A DNA stretch of 64,000 bases from Algoriphagus pacificus (GCF_017254845.1 NZ_JAFKCU010000002.1:310001-374000); one strand, 5' to 3'. Positions 54,220 to 63,808 are shown, counted from the first letter of the stretch. The notes: generated by a model not told the origin, from the letters alone. A program made the numbers and translations.

Positions 54220-54869
54220 GATCTGGCATTTATACCCACGAATGGGTTGTGAATTTTTTCATAACCGATGGTTGTTTCTGGTCCATGTCCCGGAAAGGCT
54301 ACGGTTTCATCAGGAAGACTAAATAACTCAGATTTAATCTTGCTAAGCAAAAGATTATGATTTCCGCCAGGCAAATCTGTTCTCCCTATACTTCCTCTAA
54401 ACAAAGTGTCACCAGCAATCAATTGTCCGGATTCTTCATGGTAGAAAACTACATGGCCAGGAGCATGACCTGGTACAAATCGTATTTGAAGCAACTCCGT
54501 CCCTACTTGGATGGTTTTCCCTTCTTCAAGAAATTCATTTGGTTCGGATGGCTCAAAAGCATGGAATCCATAGTTTGATGCATAGGTTTCTACTGCTTTT
54601 AATACAGGTAAATCAGCTTTGTGGATGGCCAAAGAAATACCAAAAGTCCGCATGGCCCAGGCATTTCCCAAAACATGGTCAATATGACAATGTGTATTTA
54701 GAAGCTGAGTCAATTTTATTTGATTTTCCTGCACATAATCTTTTAACTCTTCCTTTTCTTCTTTTTCATAACACCCCGGATCAATCAATACTCCTGTCCC
54801 TTGATCGTCATATAATAAATAGGTGTTTTCCTGAAAAGGGTTAAATGTAAAAGACTTAATATGGAGCAT
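54216..54869 (-). CDS. MBL-fold hydrolase (glyoxalase II-like)
   Basis: 217-residue metallo-beta-lactamase fold protein. The metal motif is NTHCHIDHVLG with H60, H62, D64 and H65, then VPGHAPGHVVF, the bridging aspartate in IAGDTLF, and FPGHGPETTIG. The glyoxalase II C-terminal helical domain is absent, so it is a general thioesterase-like hydrolase. It is the first gene of the leftward operon through pssA, porU, porV and the M16 gene. The glutathione or other substrate is unknown. Confidence 0.9.
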   Translation of the reverse strand: MLHIKSFTFNPFQENTYLLYDDQGTGVLIDPGCYEKEEKEELKDYVQENQIKLTQLLNTHCHIDHVLGNAWAMRTFGISLAIHKADLPVLKAVETYASNYGFHAFEPSEPNEFLEEGKTIQVGTELLQIRFVPGHAPGHVVFYHEESGQLIAGDTLFRGSIGRTDLPGGNHNLLLSKIKSELFSLPDETVAFPGHGPETTIGYEKIHNPFVGINARS

Positions 54870-54924
54870 TGGATTTGTGTTGGCTTAGGCAACAAAATAA
54901 AGAATTATACCTTTAATTTGAGCC

Positions 54925-55971
54925 ATGGAAATTGATTTTTTGCTGATTGGGCAGGGGATAGCAGGTACTGCTCTGGCCTACCGATTAAAGCAAGCTGGAA
55001 AAAAAATCCGAATAATTGACCAACCTACAGGAAATCAATCCAGTAGGGTGGCTGCAGGTTTATATAATCCTGTGACAGGGAGAAAAATGGTTAAAACCTG
55101 GAATGCTGATCTGCTTTTCCCGGAAATCAAACCTTTCTATCAGGAACTGGAGGAAATGACTGGCGAGCGGTTTTTAATGGAGCAAAATATCTATCGTCCA
55201 TTTCTTTCCATAGAAGAGCAAAATGAATGGATGGGGCATAGTGCTGAAGAAGGATTTTTGAGATATCTGGAAGAAATCTACACAGAAAGTCAAAGCCCAG
55301 ACCTCAAAGATTCTTACGGAGGAGTTTTATTAAAACAATCAGGTTGGCTCAAAATCCCAGACTTTTTGGAAGCAATGAAAAGTTATTTCAAAGAGGATTT
55401 GGTGATAGAAACTTTTGAGGAAGAAGAGTTAGCTTTTGAAAATGAACTTTGGCAGTATAAAGATTTTCAAGCAAAGGCCTTGATCTATTGCAATGGACTC
55501 GGTGCTATGCAGTCAAGATTTTTCGGTTTTCTTCCTTTTGCACCTGTCAAAGGAGAAATTCTCGAAGTTAAGCAAGCCTTTTGCCCAGATTACATCGTAA
55601 ATAGAGGCGTATTTCGAGTTCATTTGGGCGAAGGAATTCATCGGGTTGGGTCCACTTACACAAAACATGATTTGGATCAAGGCCCCACAGAATCAGCTAA
55701 ATCTGAAATTTTGGAGCGCTTAGAAGATTTGGTAAAATTACCAATTGAGGGAATTGTGTCGCATAAAACTGGAATTCGGCCTGCCACAAGAGATCGAAAA
55801 CCATTTTTGGGAAAACATCCTAAGGCCGAGAGCGTTTACATATTCAATGGTTTTGGTGCGAAAGGCGTATCCCTTGTGCCTTACTTCAGCAAAATCATGT
55901 GTGACTATTTATTGGGGAAAACATCCATAGCCAAGGAAGTAGACATAGCTAGGTATTTTAATTATATTTAA
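54925..55971 (+). CDS. FAD-dependent oxidoreductase (DAO family)
   Basis: 348-residue flavoenzyme with LLIGQGIAGTALAYRL (G9, G11, G14) at the N-terminus and IIDQPTGNQSSRVAAGLYNP right after. The C-terminal FAD site reads FNGFGAKGVSLVPYFS. It resembles amino acid or amine oxidases of the DAO fold but is distinct from the homologue at 41.6 kb. It is divergent from the MBL-headed operon. Confidence 0.85.
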   Translation: MEIDFLLIGQGIAGTALAYRLKQAGKKIRIIDQPTGNQSSRVAAGLYNPVTGRKMVKTWNADLLFPEIKPFYQELEEMTGERFLMEQNIYRPFLSIEEQNEWMGHSAEEGFLRYLEEIYTESQSPDLKDSYGGVLLKQSGWLKIPDFLEAMKSYFKEDLVIETFEEEELAFENELWQYKDFQAKALIYCNGLGAMQSRFFGFLPFAPVKGEILEVKQAFCPDYIVNRGVFRVHLGEGIHRVGSTYTKHDLDQGPTESAKSEILERLEDLVKLPIEGIVSHKTGIRPATRDRKPFLGKHPKAESVYIFNGFGAKGVSLVPYFSKIMCDYLLGKTSIAKEVDIARYFNYI

Positions 55972-55994
55972 AAAAACATCTTTCAGCAATACGA

Positions 55995-58900
55995 ATGCGA
56001 TATCACCTTTACCGAATATTGATTTTTGCTGGCTTATGGTTGAATTCATTTTTAGTCCAGGCCCAGTTTGACCAGGATAGATTCGGAAAAAACAGAGTTC
56101 AACACCAGCAATTTGAATGGTATTATTTTACCTCAAATAATTTTGAGGTGTATTACTATGACCGTGGTGGAGCAAATGCAAAAATGGCGATTGAATATCT
56201 GGAAAGTGAATTTAATCGACTGACCCAGATGATCGGCTATGTTGCATACACAAAGCCTAAAATCTACATCTATAACTCTCCGGAAGAATTGCTTCAAAGC
56301 AATTTGAATTTGAATAAAATGGAGCTCTATGAGGAGGGGCAGACGGATTTCAATAGATTAATTGCAGAAGTTTCTTACAAAGGCGAGGTTGATAAATTCA
56401 AAAGAGACCTGATTTATGCGACTTCGAAAGTAATTATTCAAGAGATGCTCTATGGTTCATCTGTTGCTGATGCTTTCCAGTCTAATCTGGTAAATGCTTT
56501 TCCAGAATGGTACATAGATGGAATTGCGCTTTATCTGGCAGCTGGCTGGAGCAGGGAGATGGATGATTTTGTAAGGCATTACTTGCAAGAGGAAGATAAT
56601 CCAAAGCTGTTAAAATTAAAGGAACATGAGGCGGCTTTGGTCGGTCAATCGGTTTGGAACTACATAGCTGAGCGGTATGGTAGGCGCTACATTTCAAGCA
56701 TTCTAAACCTTTCTAGAATCAATAGAAATGAAGAAAATAGTATTGCCAATACGGTAGGACTTAATTACAATTTATTCAAAGAAGAGTGGAGAAAATATTA
56801 CACAACAATAAACCAGCAAGTCTTTAATAGTTTCAAAAATTTGAGTGATGAAGGTGCTGTTGCTACTACTTCACCAAAAGTTATTGGAAAAATAAATGAC
56901 ATAAAATTTAGCCCTGATGGATTAAATTTAGCTTACGTTATCAATAATGGAGGTAAATATAAGGTTCAGGTAAGGGAAATCAGTTCTGGAAATGAACGCA
57001 CAATTTTCCAGGGTGGGGCAGTTTATCAGGATCAGCAACCTAATTTTTCATCGCCAATTATTGCTTGGAGAGATTCTGCAAATATTGCAATCGCATCATT
57101 CAAAAGAGGAATTACGACACTGCGGTTAAGATCGATAGATGGAAGTAGTCAGGATAAAATTTTCCTAAGAAATATTACCCAGATCTTAAGTTTGGATTTC
57201 AATGAGTCTGGTAGAAATATGGTTCTTTCAGCAATTTCAAATGGAAAAACTGATATCTATACATTGAATACCAGAGGACAGGGAAAACGACTCACCAATG
57301 ATATTTTTGATGATCTGACTCCAATGTTCTTGAATGATTCTACGATCATTTATTCCACAAACTTTACCGAACTCCCAGATTCACTTGATCTAAAAGAAAT
57401 AGATCTAAAGACCTTACCTGACTTTTATAATCTTCAATTAATGGAGGTGGGTGATACGATTGTCACCAAGAGACTTACAAATACAAATAGTAAAAATGTT
57501 CTGCCAAGAAAAATCAATGGTAATAATTTGGTTTTCCTATCTGATTTGAGTGGTATAAATAATTTGATGCGATTAAGTGTAAGTTCTCAGGTCGCCAATC
57601 AAATTTCTGCATTTGACAAAAGTATCGAGGTGTTTGATGTGAATAGTCGGATGAATAAAATTGCATATGCCGTTAGAGATGGGCGGGAAAGTTTTTTGAA
57701 GATTGAAAGCTACAGCAGTTCGGATCAATTTACTCCAAGTACCCCTAGAATTCAGCTGGAGCAAGCAAAATCGCTAAATGAAAGAATAGCTGCCAGAAGA
57801 CTTTTGGAGGAGAAAAACAATCCAACTCCCGAACCACAACCAGAAAAAGCTCCTGCGGAAGATCCACTTTTGATGCCAGCTGATACAGTTAACAAAAACA
57901 AGTCAAATTCCATTAATTTGGATAGGTTGAGATTTGAATCTAAAAACGGAATTGATACCGATAATTATACTTTTGACTCTCTGCCTAATCCACAACTTGC
58001 AAAGGAAAACGTAAATGAGACATCGAATAAGATTAATTTATTAGATAGTTTCAGGAAGCAAAGTCTTCAAAAGAGGGTTTCCGGACCAAGAGGGATGGAG
58101 CCACTATTCCTCACCAATAGCATCAATACCCGGTTTGTAGTAGATCCACTAAGAGGTTTTGGCGTGAGTTTAACAGGGAAAATGACAGATCTTTTGGATA
58201 ATCACTCTTTTTATGGAGGAGTGATGACTACGCTGGATTTTAGATCAGGTGGTGATATTTTCTTTGAATATGAGTATCTAAAAAGTCGAATCGATTTCAA
58301 GGCTAGATTCGATCGCAAAACTGTTCGGATTTCCGAAGGAGATATTACATTCCAAAAGTATGTCTTGACTAAAATTGAAGCTGGATTCTCTTATCCATTC
58401 AATATTAATACAAGATTCACTCTTGCTCCATTTATTGCCAAAACGCAATATTTCAACCTAAATTCTGATTCTTTGATTTTGGGTACTGTTCCGGATCAAA
58501 ACAGATTTGATGTGAATTACATCGGAGGGAAAGCTGAATTTGTGATTGATAAAACGGAAGCAATTGGGCTTTATTCTCAGGCTGGATTCAAAGGAAAAAT
58601 TGGATACATGCAATATCAGTCTTTGAATAAATCTTCCAGGTCATTTGGCAATTTCTACCTTGACTTGAGAAATTATCAAAAGATCCACAAGAATATAATT
58701 TTCGCTTCTAAGCTATACGCTGGCTCATTTATGGGCAACAATCCACAGACCTATCTGGTGGGAGGTATGGACAATTGGTTGTTTAATGAATTTTATAGAC
58801 CACCGTCCAATAGACCGGAGAGTTCTCCAATTCGGAACCCATCCGGTGTGGAGAATTCTAATATCTTGTTTGCTGACTTTGTTGATCTCAGAGGATACGA

Positions 58901-59285
58901 TTATGATGAAATCCGTGGAAGAAACGTGATTTCATTTACCTCGGAATTGAGGATTCCTATATTCTCCTATTTGACGAGGGGTAATATCACTTCTAATTTC
59001 ATTAGAAACTTCCAATTGGTTGGTTTCTATGACATTGCTTCAGCTTGGAATGAATCGGCACCTTGGGAAAAAGTAAATGATCAGAATACCGAAGTGATCA
59101 ATACCGAAGGTTCTCCATTTACAATTGTTCTCAATAATTTCAATAATCCTTGGCTTCAGAGTTATGGAGCAGGTTTGCGCACCGTTCTTTTGAATTATTA
59201 TGTGAAATTTGACGTGGCACAACCAGTCCGAAATTATAAGAATGAAGATCTGAAGTTCTATGTAACTTTGGGCATCAATTTCTAA
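55995..59285 (+). CDS. Large exported protein: inactive peptidase-MA-like, propeller and outer-membrane barrel parts
   Basis: 1096 residues with a signal peptide to about 24. Residues about 40-270 resemble a peptidase-MA-like domain, but the zinc motif is lost: the helix reads KVIIQEMLYGSS (about 145-156) and the later FPEWYIDGIALYLA replaces the usual WLxEGxA. Residues about 285-600 carry TolB/PD40-type propeller repeats (INDIKFSPDGLNLAYVIN, VLSAISNGKTDIYTL). A proline/acid linker follows (about 605-690), then a beta-rich C-terminus of about 390 residues ending with the outer-membrane barrel signature FYVTLGINF. It is probably a surface protein. Its function is unknown. Confidence 0.78.
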   Translation: MRYHLYRILIFAGLWLNSFLVQAQFDQDRFGKNRVQHQQFEWYYFTSNNFEVYYYDRGGANAKMAIEYLESEFNRLTQMIGYVAYTKPKIYIYNSPEELLQSNLNLNKMELYEEGQTDFNRLIAEVSYKGEVDKFKRDLIYATSKVIIQEMLYGSSVADAFQSNLVNAFPEWYIDGIALYLAAGWSREMDDFVRHYLQEEDNPKLLKLKEHEAALVGQSVWNYIAERYGRRYISSILNLSRINRNEENSIANTVGLNYNLFKEEWRKYYTTINQQVFNSFKNLSDEGAVATTSPKVIGKINDIKFSPDGLNLAYVINNGGKYKVQVREISSGNERTIFQGGAVYQDQQPNFSSPIIAWRDSANIAIASFKRGITTLRLRSIDGSSQDKIFLRNITQILSLDFNESGRNMVLSAISNGKTDIYTLNTRGQGKRLTNDIFDDLTPMFLNDSTIIYSTNFTELPDSLDLKEIDLKTLPDFYNLQLMEVGDTIVTKRLTNTNSKNVLPRKINGNNLVFLSDLSGINNLMRLSVSSQVANQISAFDKSIEVFDVNSRMNKIAYAVRDGRESFLKIESYSSSDQFTPSTPRIQLEQAKSLNERIAARRLLEEKNNPTPEPQPEKAPAEDPLLMPADTVNKNKSNSINLDRLRFESKNGIDTDNYTFDSLPNPQLAKENVNETSNKINLLDSFRKQSLQKRVSGPRGMEPLFLTNSINTRFVVDPLRGFGVSLTGKMTDLLDNHSFYGGVMTTLDFRSGGDIFFEYEYLKSRIDFKARFDRKTVRISEGDITFQKYVLTKIEAGFSYPFNINTRFTLAPFIAKTQYFNLNSDSLILGTVPDQNRFDVNYIGGKAEFVIDKTEAIGLYSQAGFKGKIGYMQYQSLNKSSRSFGNFYLDLRNYQKIHKNIIFASKLYAGSFMGNNPQTYLVGGMDNWLFNEFYRPPSNRPESSPIRNPSGVENSNILFADFVDLRGYDYDEIRGRNVISFTSELRIPIFSYLTRGNITSNFIRNFQLVGFYDIASAWNESAPWEKVNDQNTEVINTEGSPFTIVLNNFNNPWLQSYGAGLRTVLLNYYVKFDVAQPVRNYKNEDLKFYVTLGINF

Positions 59286-59300
59286 TACTCAAAATCTATT

Positions 59301-60182
59301 ATGATCAAATCGATGACCGGCTTTGGAAATGCCGGATTCGAGGATGAGCATCTTATTATCCATGTGGAGGTAAAGTCGCTCAACTCAAAATTTTTGGATC
59401 TTTCCATTCGTAGTCCAAGACAATTTTCGGAAAAAGAACATGAAATAAGAAACCTGGTTCAAGGGGTCTTGGATCGTGGTAAAGTCAGCGTTTCGATAGA
59501 ATTTCTATCCAAAAGCTCCAAAGAATTGCCTGTGTCAATCAATCAGGAGTTATTCACTACTTTCTATCATAAGTTTAAAGGGCTAGCTAATTCAGTTGGT
59601 GATGACACGAAAGATATTTTCAAATTAGCTCTTCAAGCTCCAAATGTGATCAATAACGTTTCTTCCGAAGAAAAAGATGAAGTTCAAGAATGGAACAAAG
59701 TCAAAGAAATATTGATGGAAGCTCTTCAAAAGTGTGATGATTTCAGAGTTGACGAGGGGAATTCACTTGAAGAAAAATTGGATGAAAATATTGCTGCAAT
59801 TTCCCAAGGGTTAGCCAGTGTGGCAAAAGAAGAAGGTCAGCGAAAAGAAAAAATTAAGAATAAGATCCGCAACCATTTCAATGATTGGTTGGATGAAAAT
59901 GCCTTTGACGCAAATAGATTTGAGCAAGAGTTGATTTACTATTTTGAAAAATTAGATATCACTGAGGAATTGGTTCGATTGGATACTCATTTAAAGTATT
60001 TTTCAAAAATCATGAAGGAAGAAAAAAACCAAGGTAAAAAACTCGGTTTTATCAGTCAGGAAATTGGGAGGGAAATCAATACTATCGGATCAAAAGCCAA
60101 TGATGCGGGAATTCAGAAATACGTTATTTTGATGAAGGATGAATTAGAAAAAATAAAGGAGCAATCCATGAATGTATTGTAA
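59301..60182 (+). CDS. yicC: YicC family endoribonuclease
   Basis: 293 residues of the YicC family, recently linked to RNA cleavage in E. coli. It starts MIKSMTGFGNA, has EVKSLNSKFLDLSIR and QGVLDRGKVSVSIEF, and ends with the DUF1732 region: RFEQELIYYFEKLDITEEL and GKKLGFISQEIGREINTIGS in pieces. Its stop codon starts a hairpin that terminates the transcript and faces the convergent amidohydrolase gene. Confidence 0.94.
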   Translation: MIKSMTGFGNAGFEDEHLIIHVEVKSLNSKFLDLSIRSPRQFSEKEHEIRNLVQGVLDRGKVSVSIEFLSKSSKELPVSINQELFTTFYHKFKGLANSVGDDTKDIFKLALQAPNVINNVSSEEKDEVQEWNKVKEILMEALQKCDDFRVDEGNSLEEKLDENIAAISQGLASVAKEEGQRKEKIKNKIRNHFNDWLDENAFDANRFEQELIYYFEKLDITEELVRLDTHLKYFSKIMKEEKNQGKKLGFISQEIGREINTIGSKANDAGIQKYVILMKDELEKIKEQSMNVL

Positions 60183-60204
60183 AGGGACTTTTAGTCCCTT
60201 TTTT
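60181..60204. terminator. Terminator at the yicC/amidohydrolase junction
   Basis: AAAGGGACT and AGTCCCTTT form a 9-base stem with a 3-base loop, followed by Ts. It begins within the yicC stop codon and covers the amidohydrolase stop codon. Confidence 0.75.
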
Positions 60205-61768
60205 GTTTATTTTTTCTGATCACTTTTCCATTGGAGATTCCTGTAAGTTCTCCATTTTTTACTGCAATTTTCCCATTGACAATAACATAGGGAATTCCAA
60301 TAGGATATTGATGAGGATCTGTAAATGTCGATTGATCAAGAACTGTATTCGGATCAAAAATCGTGATATCAGCATAATAACCCTCCTTAAGAAAGCCTCG
60401 ATCTTTTAGCCCAAGCCTTTCTGCTGAAAGTCCTGTCATTTTGTGAATAGCAGTCTCTAAAGGCATTATTTTTTTCTCCCTGACATAATATCCTAAAATC
60501 CTTGGGAAGGTTCCATAAGCCCTTGGATGTGGATGACCATCTGCGGGACTTGAGAGCCTGCCATCAGATCCAATCATCGTCATTGGATGCTTCATAATGT
60601 TTTCCACATCACCTTCATCCATTGCATGGTAGATGGTTCCAGTTCCGCCGTTTAGTTGTGCTTGAATCACCAATTCTGCCCCATTTTCAATACTTGGCTC
60701 CAATCCTTCCATTTCTAGCCAATCCTGAAGCGTTTTCCCTTCAAGTTCTTTTTTCCAAGCTACCCTTGAGAATTGAATTCTTCTCAAATCATTTCCACCC
60801 CGATCATTTAAAATATTAAAAATAATCCCTGATTTGATGCTATCCTTTAAAGCTTTGTCTTTGACCCTTTCTGCAAATCCTTCTCCCTCCATTGCCCAAC
60901 TTGGAATTAAAACGCTGATACCTGTATGGCTTGCAGCATAGGGATATTGATCCATCATGATGTCCAGGCCAAGAGCCCTTGCTGAGTCTACCATAGCCAG
61001 CGTTTTACCACTAGCTCCCCACATTTTCACTCCTATTGCCTTATGATGCGTTAAGACAACTGGGATTTTAGCTTCTCTTGAAATGATTATTGCTTCTTCA
61101 ACTGCTCCCAAAAGTCCCAATCCCTCTTCTCTTAAATGTGAAGTATAAATACCATCCTTTTCCCCAGCAATTTTTGACAGAGCGATCACCTCACTTAATT
61201 CTGAAAAAGTCCCTGGTAAATATTTTAATCCGGTGGAAATTCCGAACGCCCCTTCATTCATCCCTGATTCGACAAAAGATTCCATTTGCTTTAATTCTTC
61301 TTCACTTGGTTTCTTGTCTTCCATTCCCATTACCTGTCTTCGGATAGTATTGTGTCCTACTAAATAGCCGACATTAATACCTAAATCAAAACTATCCAAG
61401 CTATCCAGATAACTTCCAAATGGCCAAGGACCGCCTCCATCAGGACCTCCTAGCGCAAAAGTAGCTCCTTGCTTTAGGAGGCTTTCTGCCATTGGTAGCT
61501 GCATCAGAGGCTCTAAATGAGTGTGCATATCGATAAAACCCGGGCTGACTGCTAGTCCTTCTGCATTTATTATTTCAACGGCCTCCTCAGAACTCAAATC
61601 ACCGATTTTAATAATCCGATCACCAATTATTCCGATGTCTCCTTGTACTGGGTTTTCACCAGTTCCATCGTAAATGCTTCCATTTTGAATAATAATATCA
61701 AACGACTTGTCTTTTTCTTGACAAGAGAGGAAAATCAAGAACAGCAGGAACCAATGATAATTTTTCAT
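60191..61768 (-). CDS. Amidohydrolase lipoprotein, N-acyl-D-amino-acid deacylase-like
   Basis: 525 residues with a lipobox (IFLSC16). The metal-dependent amidohydrolase fold has GFIDMHTHLEPLMQ with H82 and H84, and later VLTHHKAIG and the HPHPRAYGTFPRILGYYV segment typical of the D-aminoacylase group. The usual HTHDD there reads HTHLE, so substrate handling may differ. It probably hydrolyses N-acylated amino acids or related amides at the periplasmic face. Substrate is not known. Confidence 0.85.
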   Translation of the reverse strand: MKNYHWFLLFLIFLSCQEKDKSFDIIIQNGSIYDGTGENPVQGDIGIIGDRIIKIGDLSSEEAVEIINAEGLAVSPGFIDMHTHLEPLMQLPMAESLLKQGATFALGGPDGGGPWPFGSYLDSLDSFDLGINVGYLVGHNTIRRQVMGMEDKKPSEEELKQMESFVESGMNEGAFGISTGLKYLPGTFSELSEVIALSKIAGEKDGIYTSHLREEGLGLLGAVEEAIIISREAKIPVVLTHHKAIGVKMWGASGKTLAMVDSARALGLDIMMDQYPYAASHTGISVLIPSWAMEGEGFAERVKDKALKDSIKSGIIFNILNDRGGNDLRRIQFSRVAWKKELEGKTLQDWLEMEGLEPSIENGAELVIQAQLNGGTGTIYHAMDEGDVENIMKHPMTMIGSDGRLSSPADGHPHPRAYGTFPRILGYYVREKKIMPLETAIHKMTGLSAERLGLKDRGFLKEGYYADITIFDPNTVLDQSTFTDPHQYPIGIPYVIVNGKIAVKNGELTGISNGKVIRKNKQKRD

Positions 61769-61808
61769 CTAGAGGAAAAGAAAGGTGGGTTGACACCTTA
61801 ATTTAGAT

Positions 61809-61850
61809 AGAAAAAAAGAAAGCTTGCACTTTTCAGCACAAGCTTTCTTT
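61809..61850 (-). terminator. Terminator after the first tonB gene
   Basis: AAAGAAAGCTTG (61815-61826) pairs perfectly with CAAGCTTTCTTT (61839-61850); on the minus strand a T run follows. Confidence 0.8.
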
Positions 61851-61867
61851 GTGAAAACGAGGTGAGA

Positions 61868-62539
61868 TTAATTTAATCTGAATTTTATAGGCATTGTCAT
61901 TCTGGATCGAACCGCACGACCATTCATTCTTCCGGGTAACCAGTTAGGTGAGTTTCTAATCACGTCAAGTGCTACTTCATCACATCCTCCTCCAACTGTA
62001 CGGACTACTTCAGCATCTTGGATAGATCCATCCGTATTGACTACAAACCTTACTATCACAGTTCCTGAAATACCCATCCTTCTTGCTTGTGAAGGATACT
62101 TTAGATTCTTGTTAAGGTATTCGTACCATTTATCCATTTCACCTTTAAATGAAGCCTGTACCTCTACAAATTCTTTTATTTCATCAGGATCTTCTACTAT
62201 TGGCGGTCCCATTGGAGCAATTTCAGTTGGGATAGGTTCTTGTTCAATACCGAAATCAACGATTGCTTCTAGCTTATCGATGATAATATCATCTTCTATG
62301 ATTTCGATTTCGGGTTGTTGAATAACAGGAGGTGGGGTAGGATGATCTTGATTGGTGACGGGTATATCCAAAATATCCCAGGTACTGTCTTCTTTATCAA
62401 AAGTCTTTATTTGAAAATCATCATAAGCCTTCCATTCGAAGGCCACCAAAACTGCAGCAACACTGAGCATTAATCCCAGGTTAAAAATCATTCCAGACAA
62501 TTTACCAACGTCTGAACTCGGGTTTTTTTTGTTTTCCAT
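61868..62539 (-). CDS. Energy transducer TonB
   Basis: 223 residues: one N-terminal membrane helix (about 14-32), an acidic and proline-rich periplasmic linker (PTPPPVIQQPEIEI), and the TonB C-terminal domain (about 140-223): LKYPSQARRMGISGTVIVRF, DAEVVRTVGGGCDE and NWLPGRMNGRAVRSRMTMPI. It couples inner-membrane proton motive force to outer-membrane receptors. No ExbB or ExbD gene lies near. It is a paralogue of the next gene upstream, with its own terminator between. Confidence 0.92.
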   Translation of the reverse strand: MENKKNPSSDVGKLSGMIFNLGLMLSVAAVLVAFEWKAYDDFQIKTFDKEDSTWDILDIPVTNQDHPTPPPVIQQPEIEIIEDDIIIDKLEAIVDFGIEQEPIPTEIAPMGPPIVEDPDEIKEFVEVQASFKGEMDKWYEYLNKNLKYPSQARRMGISGTVIVRFVVNTDGSIQDAEVVRTVGGGCDEVALDVIRNSPNWLPGRMNGRAVRSRMTMPIKFRLN

Positions 62540-62650
62540 GGTTTTGTTTGTTTAGGTAAAAATCAATTCCTAAGAATTTAACTACTTCAAAACCAAAAGA
62601 CTAACCCAGTAACATTTATTAACTAATTAAAAAGTTGTTAAAAAATTGAC

Positions 62651-62677
62651 AAAAAAAAGACCCGAGCAATCGGGTCT
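62651..62677 (-). terminator. Terminator after the second tonB gene
   Basis: On the minus strand AGACCCG and CGGGTCT form a stem with a 6-base loop and eight Ts behind. It lies just after the stop of the upstream tonB gene. Confidence 0.85.
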
Positions 62678-62683
62678 CATATT

Positions 62684-63358
62684 TTAGCTAAGTTTAAATC
62701 TGATTGGAAGTCTCATTCTTGTACGAACTGGTCTACCTCTTTGCTTACCTGGTTCCCATTTAGGAGCAGCAGATACAACTCTTACAGCTTCTTCGTCACA
62801 ACCTCCGCCGATTCCTCTTAAAACGTCAACGTCTTGAATAGATCCATCTGTGTTTACAACGAAAACCACGATAACAGTTCCTTCGATACCCATTCTTCTT
62901 GCTTGAGTTGGGTATTTAAGGTTTTTGCTAAGGTATTGATTCCAACCTGACATTCCACCTGGAGGATTTGGTTGAGTTTCTACCACGTCAAAGATCTCAT
63001 CAGCTTTCTCCTCAACTGGAGCTTCAGCGATAACAACTTCTTTGATCACAGTTTCTTCTTTCACATCCACATCAAAGTTTACTTCGATTTTTTCTTCGAT
63101 TTCAACTTCATCTGGGATTTCCTCGATGATTGGCTGTTCAACTGGTGGCGGTGGTGGTGGTGGCTGCTCAGTGATTGGAATATCAATCAGCTCTTCGAAA
63201 TTGTCAGTCACCTGGCCTAGGTCCTTAAGAGCACCGTCGTCAAATGACTTCCATTCAAAGGCAGCAAGAGTAGCGCCTACAGCCACTGCTAAGCCAAGAT
63301 TCAGGAACATGCCTGACTTTCTGGTTAGATCAGCCTTTGGAGTCTTTTTTGCTTCCAT
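62684..63358 (-). CDS. Energy transducer TonB, paralogue
   Basis: 224 residues from the ATG at 63358, the start that matches the paralogue (MEAKKTPKADLTRK). One membrane helix, a linker with a proline run and glutamate/valine repeats (EIEEKIEVNFDVDVKEETVI in parts), and the TonB domain LKYPTQARRMGIEGTVIVVF, GIGGGCDEEAVRVVSAAPKW and PVRTRMRLPIRFKLS. It has the same organisation as its neighbour but a longer linker. The two may serve different receptors. Confidence 0.92.
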   Translation of the reverse strand: MEAKKTPKADLTRKSGMFLNLGLAVAVGATLAAFEWKSFDDGALKDLGQVTDNFEELIDIPITEQPPPPPPPVEQPIIEEIPDEVEIEEKIEVNFDVDVKEETVIKEVVIAEAPVEEKADEIFDVVETQPNPPGGMSGWNQYLSKNLKYPTQARRMGIEGTVIVVFVVNTDGSIQDVDVLRGIGGGCDEEAVRVVSAAPKWEPGKQRGRPVRTRMRLPIRFKLS

Positions 63359-63425
63359 GGTGAATTGGTTTATACAGGTTAATTTTTTTCTAAATAAGAA
63401 TAACAATTCTAAGGATTTAGGACCA

Positions 63426-63797
63426 TTATTCCAAGTTGTTTTTTACTTTGGACAACTTAAAATATGTGAAGAATCCAGCGATTCCACCTATTTCATTGAC
63501 AATCATGTCCATATAATCATACGTACGAAAGGGTACAAATTGTTGCAGTGACTCTAAGACGATTCCTGCTAAGACTCCGAAAACCAAGAAGTTAAGTAAC
63601 AATCTTTTACTTAAAATACCTTTTTGATTTGCTTTTATTCCAACTCCGCACCACAGAAAACTCAAGATGCTAAAGCAGATAAAATGGATTAATTTATCCT
63701 GAAAATCGAACGCATCAACCTCTGGGAATTTATCTCCGGGTGTAAGCATGGCAACAGAAATGACTATTAACCAAGCTAAACTCAGATATAATCTCAA
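63426..63797 (-). CDS. VanZ family membrane protein
   Basis: 123-residue protein with four membrane helices and the VanZ pattern: TPGDKFPEVDAFDFQDKLIHF, then ESLQQFVPFRTYDYMDMIVN with the conserved acidic residues. VanZ relatives occur next to many unrelated genes; teicoplanin resistance is not implied. It starts 11 bases after gcvH and is probably cotranscribed. Confidence 0.85.
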   Translation of the reverse strand: MRLYLSLAWLIVISVAMLTPGDKFPEVDAFDFQDKLIHFICFSILSFLWCGVGIKANQKGILSKRLLLNFLVFGVLAGIVLESLQQFVPFRTYDYMDMIVNEIGGIAGFFTYFKLSKVKNNLE

Positions 63798-63808
63798 ATT
63801 GATTGCTT

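Noticed and set aside
63042-63551. Open frame of 169 codons opposite the second tonB gene
   Set aside because: It is an antisense shadow of a tonB gene with low-complexity linker; the translated serine/glycine runs mirror the proline and glutamate codons.
63426-63797. Glycopeptide resistance by VanZ
   Set aside because: VanZ-fold proteins are common in genomes without van genes, and none are here.
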